Of a DNA stretch of 64,000 bases, positions 42,234-49,816 are shown piece after piece. Source of the DNA: Fen-330 sp050008465 (lineage in GTDB: Bacteria; Acidobacteriota; Terriglobia; Bryobacterales; Bryobacteraceae). The stretch is taken from the NCBI GenBank assembly GCA_050008465.1, contig JBEKMO010000009.1, positions 55,075 through 119,074 on the forward strand. The letters are read 5' to 3'. Both the position numbers and the translations under genes were made by a program. Every line of letters starts with the position of its first letter. The first letter of the stretch is position 1. Below the pieces are notes generated by a model. That model did no database searches. It was not told the DNA's origin and saw only the letters and a program-made list of their open reading frames with translations.

Positions 42234-43598
42234 CTACCGCACCAGGTGAAACTCGGTCTGGCGGGGGAGCACCCAGGAGACGCGGCCGGCCTCGTCGATG
42301 ACAACGTCTTCCTCCTGGCCAACCCAGAGGTCGCGGCCGCCCCACTCCGGCACCGGAGTGGCGGCGGAAAGCTCGATCGAAAACCAGGTGTTCGGCAGCA
42401 CCAGGGTGTCGCCGCGCCCGGGCACACCCTGCTGGCGGTCCCACAGGCCGATCAGCGGTCCGGCGCCGTGGCCGTGATCGCCAACGGGATGGCAGTAGAT
42501 GGTGCCCTGGATGCCTTCGGCCTTCATGGCGGCCAGCGCGTCGGCGAGCACCTCGTTGCCGGAGCGGCCGGGGCGCAGGCGCTCGAAGACTATGCCCTGG
42601 AGGCGGTTGGCGTTCTTGAGCGCGTGGAGGATGCCGGCGGGCGGGCCGGTTTCGCCCTCGCGCAGCACGTAGCCCATGTGCTGCGTATCGGTATTGAGCC
42701 GCAGCGCGGTGATTCCGAAATCGACGTGCAGCACATCGCCGCGCTCGATCACCACCGCGCCTTCCTCGGCGGTCAGGCTGACACCGGCCTTCTCCGCCTT
42801 CTGCACGCGCACCGAGGGCTGGAACCAAGTGCCGAGGCCGAGGTTGGCGGTCTGCTGGCGCAGCCACCAGACTAGATCCTGGCTCGTCGTCTTGCCCGGC
42901 GTGACGACCTCGTTCGAGAATGCGCGGGAGATCAGAGAGTGTGCGGCCTCCATCATCTGCCGGTAGACGGGCAGCATCTCGGGGAGGCGCACCTCGATGT
43001 ACTCGAGCGCCAGGTTCTCGGCGCGCATGACGCGCTTGAGATTCTCCGGGCCGAGTGCGTTCTCAAGCGCCTCGCGCTCGCCTGCGGAGAGGCCGTCAGC
43101 GAACGCGTGGGTGTGCGAAATGTCGATGGCGATGGTGGCGGGTTTGCGCTCGTCCACCAGCTTACGCAGCAGCAGCCATTGGGCGTCGCCATAAATCTCG
43201 CGGTTGGGCTGATCGGGGTCGCGGTACACTGTGTAGAGGCCGCCGTTGGAGCCGCCGCCGAGGGCCAGGCGCTCGAGGCCCTGGTCTGCGCCGCGATCGA
43301 AGAACACCAGGATGGTGCGGCGCCGCGCGGCCATGACGGTCGGAGAGACCAGCGAGAAGAACACCGGATCCTCGTTATACTCGCGGCACGCCACCAGCCA
43401 CATCCGGACGCCGTGCTTGCGCATGAGCGCCGGCAGCACGCGCTCCAGGCGCAGGCGCAGCCACTGCTGCTGGATCTCGGCCTGCTGCCGGAGCGGGGGG
43501 AGCGGCAGCGGGGGATCGGCGGCCAGCGCCGCGCCACAGAGCAGTAAAGCGCAGAGGGAGACCGCTCCCTTGCGGTCGCGGCTCGGAAAGGTCTTCAT
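42234..43598 (-). CDS. Secreted M24-family (Xaa-Pro aminopeptidase-like) metallopeptidase
   Basis: About 454 residues with a signal peptide (VSLCALLLCGAALAADP). The creatinase-type N-terminal domain is followed by an M24 pita-bread fold with metal ligands visible in DVLHVDFGITALRLNTDTQ (Asp, Asp), YCHPVGDHGHGAGP (His) and IELSAATPVPEW, VGQEEDVVI (Glu). The extreme N terminus, TFPSRDRKGAV, is encoded by a dispersed repeat (43561-43590), so the signal peptide's n-region was donated by repeat DNA. It overlaps the prolyl oligopeptidase stop (ATGA), and together they may digest proline-containing peptides. Confidence 0.85.
   Translation of the reverse strand: MKTFPSRDRKGAVSLCALLLCGAALAADPPLPLPPLRQQAEIQQQWLRLRLERVLPALMRKHGVRMWLVACREYNEDPVFFSLVSPTVMAARRRTILVFFDRGADQGLERLALGGGSNGGLYTVYRDPDQPNREIYGDAQWLLLRKLVDERKPATIAIDISHTHAFADGLSAGEREALENALGPENLKRVMRAENLALEYIEVRLPEMLPVYRQMMEAAHSLISRAFSNEVVTPGKTTSQDLVWWLRQQTANLGLGTWFQPSVRVQKAEKAGVSLTAEEGAVVIERGDVLHVDFGITALRLNTDTQHMGYVLREGETGPPAGILHALKNANRLQGIVFERLRPGRSGNEVLADALAAMKAEGIQGTIYCHPVGDHGHGAGPLIGLWDRQQGVPGRGDTLVLPNTWFSIELSAATPVPEWGGRDLWVGQEEDVVIDEAGRVSWVLPRQTEFHLVR
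43561..43590. repeat. Dispersed repeat, copy C, inside a coding region
   Basis: ACCGCTCCCTTGCGGTCGCG then GCTCGGAAAG. It is the same family as 32219-32256 and 33452-33488, but here it is read as coding sequence SRDRKGAV in the M24 signal peptide. Confidence 0.85.
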
Positions 43599-45652
43599 TG
43601 GCTCACCCCTAATTGCCAGAACAGGAAAGCCAGCGCGTCGGTGAGGTCGTCGATCTGTTTGCCGATGGGCAGACCGCGGCTGTGGCCGGCCTTGGTGTCG
43701 TAGCGGAGCAGGATGGGGCGGTCCGAGCCCGTGGAAGCCTGCAAGAGCGCGGTCATTTTGCGGGCGTGCAGGGGAGCGACGCGCGTATCGCCGTCGCCGG
43801 TGACGAACAGCACCCCCGGGTACTTCACGCCGCGCTGGACGTGGTGGTAGGGCGAGTACGCGTAAAGGTACGTGAACTGGGCGGGATCGTCGGCGGAGCC
43901 ATACTCCGGCACCCACCAGCGCGCCACCATGAACTTGTCGTAGCGCAGCATGTCGAGCAGCGGGTAGCTGCAGACGACCGCGCGAAACAACTCGGGCCGT
44001 TGGGTGATGGCGGCGCCCATGAGCAGCCCGCCGTTGCTGCCCCCGGAAATCGCCAGGCGCGAGGGACTGGTGAAACGGCTCTTGATGAGCCACTCGGCGG
44101 CGGCGAAGAAGTCGTCGAAGACGTTCTGTTTCTTCTCGTGCATGCCGGCCTCGTGCCACTTCTCGCCGAACTCGCCGCCGCCGCGCAGGTTCGGCTGGGC
44201 GAAGACGCCGCCATTTTCAGCCCACAGCACCGCCCTGGGCGCGAACGAGGGACTGAGGCTCATATCGAATCCGCCGTATGCGGTGAGCAGCACCGGGTTC
44301 GCGCCATCCAGGCGCAGCCCCTTGCGGTACAGCAGGAACATGGGGATCTTGGTGCCGTCCTTGGAGGCATACCAGACCTGCTTCAGTTCCAGCTTGTCGC
44401 GATCGATCGGCACACTGGCGCGCCACCAAACGTCCTGCTTCCCGCTCGCGCTATCGTACCGGTAGATCGTATCGGGGATGTGGAACGAATCGAACTGGAA
44501 AAACGCCTCGTGGCCGCTCCAGTTGCCGCTCACCCCGCCGAGCGAACCGATGCCGGGCAATTCGACATCGCGCACACGCTTGCCCTCGGGCGTGAAAACG
44601 CTGAGCGTGGAGGAGACATTGCGGAGGTATTCGACGAACAACATCCCGCCGACGGCGGAGAAGTTCTCGATGGGCGCATCACCCGCCGGGATCACTTCCC
44701 GCCAGCGCTCGCGGGCGGGGTTGCGCAAGTCGACGGCGATGACGCGGCCGTTGGGCGCCTCCCAATCCGTGTGGAGGTACAAGGTGTCGCCGCCGATGCT
44801 GCCGAAGAACCTGCCGCGCAGGTCCTTGACGATGGGGACCAGCGGAGTGCCGCGCGCGAGGTCTTGCGCCCAAATCTCGGTCCGTTCGCCGACGCTGCCC
44901 TCGAAGACATGGATCAGCAGGTAGCACCCGCCCTCGGAGAAGTGCGCGTCGATAATCTTCTCCGGCCCGTAGCCCTGGCCGAAAACCTCGTGGTCCTGGG
45001 AGGCGGGCTTCCCGATCGCGTGATAGTAGACGCGCGGCCCCGCCGTCTCGAAACGGCTGTAATAGAAGCCGCCGCGATCCGGCTTGATCGAAACATCGTA
45101 ACGGCCGCGCGGCAACGCATCGGGGAGCTCCTTGCGGCTGTTCACGTCGAGCAGTTTGACGGTAACCTCGTCTTCTCCGCCCCGGCGGATGCCGTAGGCC
45201 ACCAGCTTGCCGTCCTCGGAGATGTCCAGGAAGTTGACTGAGGCGGTGTGGTCCGGACTGAGCGGAGCGGGATCGACGAGCGCCTGGTCCTGGCCCTCAA
45301 GCCCCTCACGCATGTACAGGACGGGCTGATCCTGGCCGGCTCGCCGCCGCGTGAAAAAGTAGCGGCCGCCGCGCGCCCGCGGCACTTCCGTGCGGTCGAT
45401 GTTCATCAACTCCGCCAAGCGCTTGCGCACCCGATCGCGCCTCGGAATGCGGTCCAGGATGGGACGCGAGTAGGCGTTCTGGGCATCGATCCAGGCGCGT
45501 GTTTCCGGGCTGTCCTGGTCCTCCAGCCAGCGGTAGGGGTCGGTGATCTCAACGCCGTGGAGGATCTCCTTGACGTTGCCGGTGCGAGTGACGGGCGGGT
45601 TCTCGGCCCAGGCAACAAAGCTCAGCAGTACCAGCAGCAGGATCTGAGACAT
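43595..45652 (-). CDS. Prolyl oligopeptidase (S9A), exported
   Basis: A 685-residue serine peptidase that cleaves after proline in short peptides. A signal peptide (QILLLVLLSFVAWA) is followed by the propeller domain (about 20-420; ITDPYRWLEDQDSPETRAWI) and the alpha/beta-hydrolase domain. The catalytic Ser lies in ISGGSNGGLLMG, Asp in GDGDTRVAPLHARK and His in TKAGHSRGL. The family size is about 700. The start is ATG 45652. It overlaps the M24 peptidase start by 4 bases, so the two are likely co-transcribed. Confidence 0.93.
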   Translation of the reverse strand: MSQILLLVLLSFVAWAENPPVTRTGNVKEILHGVEITDPYRWLEDQDSPETRAWIDAQNAYSRPILDRIPRRDRVRKRLAELMNIDRTEVPRARGGRYFFTRRRAGQDQPVLYMREGLEGQDQALVDPAPLSPDHTASVNFLDISEDGKLVAYGIRRGGEDEVTVKLLDVNSRKELPDALPRGRYDVSIKPDRGGFYYSRFETAGPRVYYHAIGKPASQDHEVFGQGYGPEKIIDAHFSEGGCYLLIHVFEGSVGERTEIWAQDLARGTPLVPIVKDLRGRFFGSIGGDTLYLHTDWEAPNGRVIAVDLRNPARERWREVIPAGDAPIENFSAVGGMLFVEYLRNVSSTLSVFTPEGKRVRDVELPGIGSLGGVSGNWSGHEAFFQFDSFHIPDTIYRYDSASGKQDVWWRASVPIDRDKLELKQVWYASKDGTKIPMFLLYRKGLRLDGANPVLLTAYGGFDMSLSPSFAPRAVLWAENGGVFAQPNLRGGGEFGEKWHEAGMHEKKQNVFDDFFAAAEWLIKSRFTSPSRLAISGGSNGGLLMGAAITQRPELFRAVVCSYPLLDMLRYDKFMVARWWVPEYGSADDPAQFTYLYAYSPYHHVQRGVKYPGVLFVTGDGDTRVAPLHARKMTALLQASTGSDRPILLRYDTKAGHSRGLPIGKQIDDLTDALAFLFWQLGVSQ

Positions 45653-45741
45653 CAACTACAGGCTAACAGATGAGATTCCTGGGAACGACTTGGCGCTCCA
45701 TTTCGTAAACTCGTAGATAGGGCCTTGAAGTCCTCGATATT

Positions 45742-46941
45742 ATGGCGACGCGAAAGAAGCGCTCCATCATCTGGATTGCGGCGGTGCTGGTTGTGCTTGG
45801 CGGTGTGGCGTTTGTCTCGCTGAAGGCGCTCAGCCATTCGCCGGCCACGATCGATCCCGAAAGGCTCGCGCGCGTGGAGCGGATGGACCTGGTGCGCTCG
45901 GTCGTGGCGACCGGCAAAATCGAGCCCACGACGAAGGTGGAGATCAAGTCGAAGGCCAGCGGCATCATCCTGAAGTTGCCGGTGAACGTTGGCGACCTGG
46001 TCCGGCAGGGGCAGGTGATCTGCGAACTGGACCAGAACGATCTGCTGCCCCGGTTGCGGCAGGCGCGCGCGGCCCTGGGCATGGCGGAGGCGGCGCTCAA
46101 GAGCACGCAGGCCGAGTACGAGCGGAACAAGGTGGAGGCGCTCGGCCCGGACATCCCCTTCCTGAAGCGGGATATGGAGCGCGCGCGGGAGATGTTTCGC
46201 GACAAGCTCATCGCGCAGAACGCCCGGGACGACGCCGAGAAGAACTACGAGATGGCAATCAACCGCCAGCAGCAGGCGGTGGTGAACCTGGGAGTGGCGA
46301 GGGCCGCCATCGCCAAAGCCGAGGCCCAGGTGGAGCAGTCTCGCGCCGCGCTGGCGCAGTCCGAAGAGGACCTGCGCAACGCGACCATCGTTTCGGCGAT
46401 CGATGGCGTGGTGCTCTCGCGCGACCGGGAAGTGGGCGACGCCGTCAGTTCCATCCTCACGATGGGGTCCGGCGCCACCTTGATCATGACGCTGGGAGAT
46501 CTGCGGGAAGTCTACGTCAAGGGCAAGGTGGATGAGAGCGATATCGGAAAGGTCTACCTCGGCCAGCCGGCCCGCATCAAGGTGGAATCCTACAAAGACC
46601 AGAGCTTCACCGGCAAAGTAACCAAGATCTCACCGATGGGAGTGGAGAAGGACAACGTCACCACGTTTGAGGTGCGCGTCTCCATTTCCAACGAATCCCG
46701 GAAACTCATGGCCACCATGACCGCCAACGCCGAGATCATGCTGGAAGAGCGCAAGGGAGTCCTGGCCGTGCCCGAGGGGGCGATCATCTACAAGAAAGAC
46801 CGCTCGACCGAGGTCGAGATTCCGGACTCGACCATCCAGAGCGGCAAAAGGCGGGTGGCGGTGGCGACGGGCATCAGCAACGGATCGAAGATGCAGATCT
46901 TGAAGGGCCTTGCCGAGGGCCGGCAGGTGATTCTCCAATAG
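45742..46941 (+). CDS. HlyD/MacA-type periplasmic adaptor (membrane fusion protein)
   Basis: A 399-residue adaptor linking an inner-membrane transporter to an outer-membrane channel. An N-terminal membrane anchor (SIIWIAAVLVVLGGVAFVS) is followed by a lipoyl/barrel-sandwich half-motif (VEIKSKASGIILKLPVNVGD), a helical hairpin (about 115-220) and the second half-motif (ATIVSAIDGVVLSRDREVGD), then beta-barrel and MP domains. The downstream two genes are MacB-like permeases. No ATPase or TolC gene lies in the cluster. Confidence 0.9.
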   Translation: MATRKKRSIIWIAAVLVVLGGVAFVSLKALSHSPATIDPERLARVERMDLVRSVVATGKIEPTTKVEIKSKASGIILKLPVNVGDLVRQGQVICELDQNDLLPRLRQARAALGMAEAALKSTQAEYERNKVEALGPDIPFLKRDMERAREMFRDKLIAQNARDDAEKNYEMAINRQQQAVVNLGVARAAIAKAEAQVEQSRAALAQSEEDLRNATIVSAIDGVVLSRDREVGDAVSSILTMGSGATLIMTLGDLREVYVKGKVDESDIGKVYLGQPARIKVESYKDQSFTGKVTKISPMGVEKDNVTTFEVRVSISNESRKLMATMTANAEIMLEERKGVLAVPEGAIIYKKDRSTEVEIPDSTIQSGKRRVAVATGISNGSKMQILKGLAEGRQVILQ

Positions 46942-46959
46942 GTTGGCGGGGGGCGCCGC

Positions 46960-48219
46960 GTGGTATTCCTCACAGAACTGCTGGGCCATGTCCTTTCCAG
47001 CCTCCTGCGCAACAAGCTCCGCAGCTTCCTGACCATGGCGGGGATCGCGTGGGGCGTGGCCTCGATCGTTCTGATCGTGGCCATGGGCGACGGCTTCAAG
47101 GAAGGCCAGCGCGACCGCTTCCGGCAGATCGGCGAGAACATCGTCATCATCTTCGGCGGCCGGACGGAAAAGCAGGCCGGCGGCCAGCGCGCGGGGAGGC
47201 GCATCCGGCTCAATTACGACGATGTGCGCGACATCCGCGCGGAGTGCTTCCGGGTCAGCGTGGTGGTGAGCGAGCTACAGAATGGAGTCCGCGCCGTGAG
47301 CCAGTTCAACGGCGGCGTGTTTGGCGCGATGGGCGTGGAGGCGATGTACTCGAAGATCCGCAACATCCCGGTGGATCGCGGCCGCTTTCTGGCGGAGGAG
47401 GACGACACCGGGGCGGCGCGTGTGGCGGTGCTCGGGGACAACGTCCGGAAGCAGTTGTTCGGCGAACGGCCGGTCGAGCCCGGCGCAAGCGTGGCGCTCA
47501 ACGGGCTGCCGTTCCGGATCGTGGGGCTGATGCCGGCCAAGACCCAGAACAGCAGCTACAACGGCCTGGATAGCGACAAGATCTACGTTCCCTACTCCAC
47601 CATGGTACGCGACATGCCGCCCAACGACCCGAATTTCCAGCCCGGCATCGTCAGCGACCTGATTTACGTTCCGGCCACGCTCGACGACTGGAAGGCGGCG
47701 CGAGATCAGGTGCTGTACCTGCTGGCGCGCAACCATCGCTTCGATCCCGACGACAAGAGCGCCGTCTTCATCTGGGACACGGTGGAGAACGCGCGGCTGG
47801 TGGACCGTATTTTCACGTCCATGACCCTCTTTCTGGGCGCGATCGCAGCGGTGACGCTCACCCTGGGCGGCGTCGGCGTGATGAACATCATGCTGGTCTC
47901 GGTGACTGAGCGGACGCGGGAAATCGGGTTGCGCAAAGCGGTCGGCGCCACCCGCGGCCGCATCCTGGTGGATTACCTCCTGGAAGGCGTGCTGCTGGCC
48001 GGGGTGAGCGGTTTGTGCGGTTGGGCCGGCGCCTATGGGATCGCCGCCGCGGTCAACACCCTCCCCAAGCGGGAAATGTTCGGCGGGCTTCCGGTGAACG
48101 GCACAACCACCGCGGTGGCCTTCGCCGCGCTCGGCGTGATCGCGGTGGCCTCCGCGCTCTGGCCGGCCTGGCGCGCGGCCTCGCTGACCCCCGTGGAGGC
48201 GCTGAGCTACGAGCGCTGA
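46960..48219 (+). CDS. MacB-type ABC permease, first copy
   Basis: A 419-residue permease with an N-terminal helix, a periplasmic MacB_PCD domain (about 40-270; ENIVIIFGGRTEKQAGGQRA) and three C-terminal FtsX helices (VGVMNIMLVSVTERTREIGL, RKAVGATRGRILVDYLLEG). It couples ATP hydrolysis by a separate subunit to periplasmic transport. The GTG start at 46960 is near the adaptor stop. A second copy follows 10 bases later. Confidence 0.9.
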   Translation: MVFLTELLGHVLSSLLRNKLRSFLTMAGIAWGVASIVLIVAMGDGFKEGQRDRFRQIGENIVIIFGGRTEKQAGGQRAGRRIRLNYDDVRDIRAECFRVSVVVSELQNGVRAVSQFNGGVFGAMGVEAMYSKIRNIPVDRGRFLAEEDDTGAARVAVLGDNVRKQLFGERPVEPGASVALNGLPFRIVGLMPAKTQNSSYNGLDSDKIYVPYSTMVRDMPPNDPNFQPGIVSDLIYVPATLDDWKAARDQVLYLLARNHRFDPDDKSAVFIWDTVENARLVDRIFTSMTLFLGAIAAVTLTLGGVGVMNIMLVSVTERTREIGLRKAVGATRGRILVDYLLEGVLLAGVSGLCGWAGAYGIAAAVNTLPKREMFGGLPVNGTTTAVAFAALGVIAVASALWPAWRAASLTPVEALSYER

Positions 48220-48229
48220 GCGGCGATCC

Positions 48230-49489
48230 ATGCGCATTGGCTCCATCTTCGGCGAGGCGGCGCAGGCCCTGAAGTTCAACCGCCAGCGCAGCATCCTCAC
48301 CATGATCAGCCTGGCCTGGGGAGTGGCCTGCTTCGTCATTCTGTACTCTTACGGGGACGGCTTCCACATCGCGTTGCAGACGGCGTTCCGCTCCATCGGG
48401 CAGGACCTCATCCTCATGTTCGGCGGGCGGACATCGACCCAGGCCGGCGGTGAGCGGGCCGGCCGGAGGGTCCGCCTGGAGCTCTCGGACGTGGACGCGA
48501 TCCGCGAAACGGTTCCCCTGGTGGCGGCCATGTCGCCCGAAATGATGACCGGCGGGATGACGGTGGTGCGCGGGTATCGCACCAACACCATGATGGTGCG
48601 CGCCGTCAAGGTCGCCTACGGGCGCATTCGCAACCAGACCATGGCGACGGGCCGGTGGCTCACGCCGGACGACGAAGTGCAGAAGCAGCGGGTGGCGGTC
48701 CTGGGGGCCAATGCGGCGGAGAAACTGTTTGGCGAGATGCTGCCGGAAGGCGAGGAGATCACCATCAACGGCCTGCGCTTCAGCGTGGTCGGAGTTCTGA
48801 AGACCAAGACGCAAATCGCCAACTACAATGCGCCGGACAACGAGTGCGCGTTCATCCCCTACGAGACGGCCTCTCTGTTTCGCGATTTGAAGTACCCCGA
48901 TGACTTCGTGTGGATGCCGGCGAATCCGATCTTCCGCGAGAAGGCGGTGCGACAAGTGCGGGAGGTCCTGGCCCGGATCCACAACTTCTCCCCGAACGAC
49001 GAGCGCGCCGTGCGTACCTTCGTCTTCAACGAGTACATGCGGCTGGTCGATACAATGGGCATCGCGCTGCGGCTGTTGCTGGCCTTCATCGGGACGCTGA
49101 CGCTGGCCATCGGCGGCGTGGGCCTGGCCAACATCATGCTGGTCTCGGTGACGCAGCGGACGCGGGAGATCGGCGTGCTGAAGTCGCTGGGCGCGACGCG
49201 CCGCTCCATTCTGGCGCAGTTCCTGCTGGAGGCCATGGCCATCGTGACGGCCGGCGGCGCGATCGGCGTGGCGGCCGGCTGGGCCGCGACTTCCCTGCTC
49301 GAAACGCTGCCCTTGCTCGGGCCGATCTTCAAGGACACCAGCGGCGCCGGCGACATCCACCTCCAGATCTCGATGTTCGCGGTGCTGACCTCAACGGTGT
49401 TGCTGGAGACTGTGGGCCTGATCGCCGGCCTGCTCCCGGCAATCAAAGCCGCGCGCCTGGACCCCATCGAGGCGTTGCGGTACGAGTAA
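48230..49489 (+). CDS. MacB-type ABC permease, second copy
   Basis: A 419-residue paralogue of the preceding gene with matching layout: QDLILMFGGRTSTQAGGERA, then GVGLANIMLVSVTQRTREIG and VLKSLGATRRSILAQFLLEA. The two permeases might form a heterodimer. The only gap is the missing ATP-binding subunit, which must be supplied from elsewhere in the genome. Confidence 0.9.
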   Translation: MRIGSIFGEAAQALKFNRQRSILTMISLAWGVACFVILYSYGDGFHIALQTAFRSIGQDLILMFGGRTSTQAGGERAGRRVRLELSDVDAIRETVPLVAAMSPEMMTGGMTVVRGYRTNTMMVRAVKVAYGRIRNQTMATGRWLTPDDEVQKQRVAVLGANAAEKLFGEMLPEGEEITINGLRFSVVGVLKTKTQIANYNAPDNECAFIPYETASLFRDLKYPDDFVWMPANPIFREKAVRQVREVLARIHNFSPNDERAVRTFVFNEYMRLVDTMGIALRLLLAFIGTLTLAIGGVGLANIMLVSVTQRTREIGVLKSLGATRRSILAQFLLEAMAIVTAGGAIGVAAGWAATSLLETLPLLGPIFKDTSGAGDIHLQISMFAVLTSTVLLETVGLIAGLLPAIKAARLDPIEALRYE

Positions 49490-49639
49490 GCCGCGTCGCA
49501 CGGCCAAGCACGCCCGGCTGGGCTTCGGTTGGCGGAGTAACTTCGGAGTGAGCCGTCATCCGGCCGGAATGATCCATGCTGACGCGGGATTATCGGTAAA
49601 CCTTTGGCGACCAGGCAGGACCGTCCAACTTTCGGGGCC

Positions 49640-49816
49640 TTACATCGTCCAGGTTTTCCAGGAGCGCAACGACCAACTCTTGGTCACCTCGACGGTGAAG
49701 TTGCCCTTGTTGGTGGAGAACTTCACGCGGCAGGTGTCGGGTACGGGTCAGGGCGCAGGCCGCTCGGAGGAGCAGGAAGTCAGCAGCAGGCAAGGGAGGA
49801 GGGCCAGCTTTCGCAT
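49640..49816 (-). pseudogene. Truncated cyclophilin-type peptidyl-prolyl isomerase lipoprotein
   Basis: MRKLALLPCLLLTSCSSERP, then a stop; in another frame the text continues as CRVKFSTNKGNFTVEVTKSW, the first strands of a secreted cyclophilin (family start ...VKFxTxKGxFVVEV...). The rest of the domain is missing. The LTSC lipobox and the strands are recognisable, so this is a decayed lipoprotein gene. It overlaps the 3' end of the Ser/Thr kinase gene on the same strand. Confidence 0.65.
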
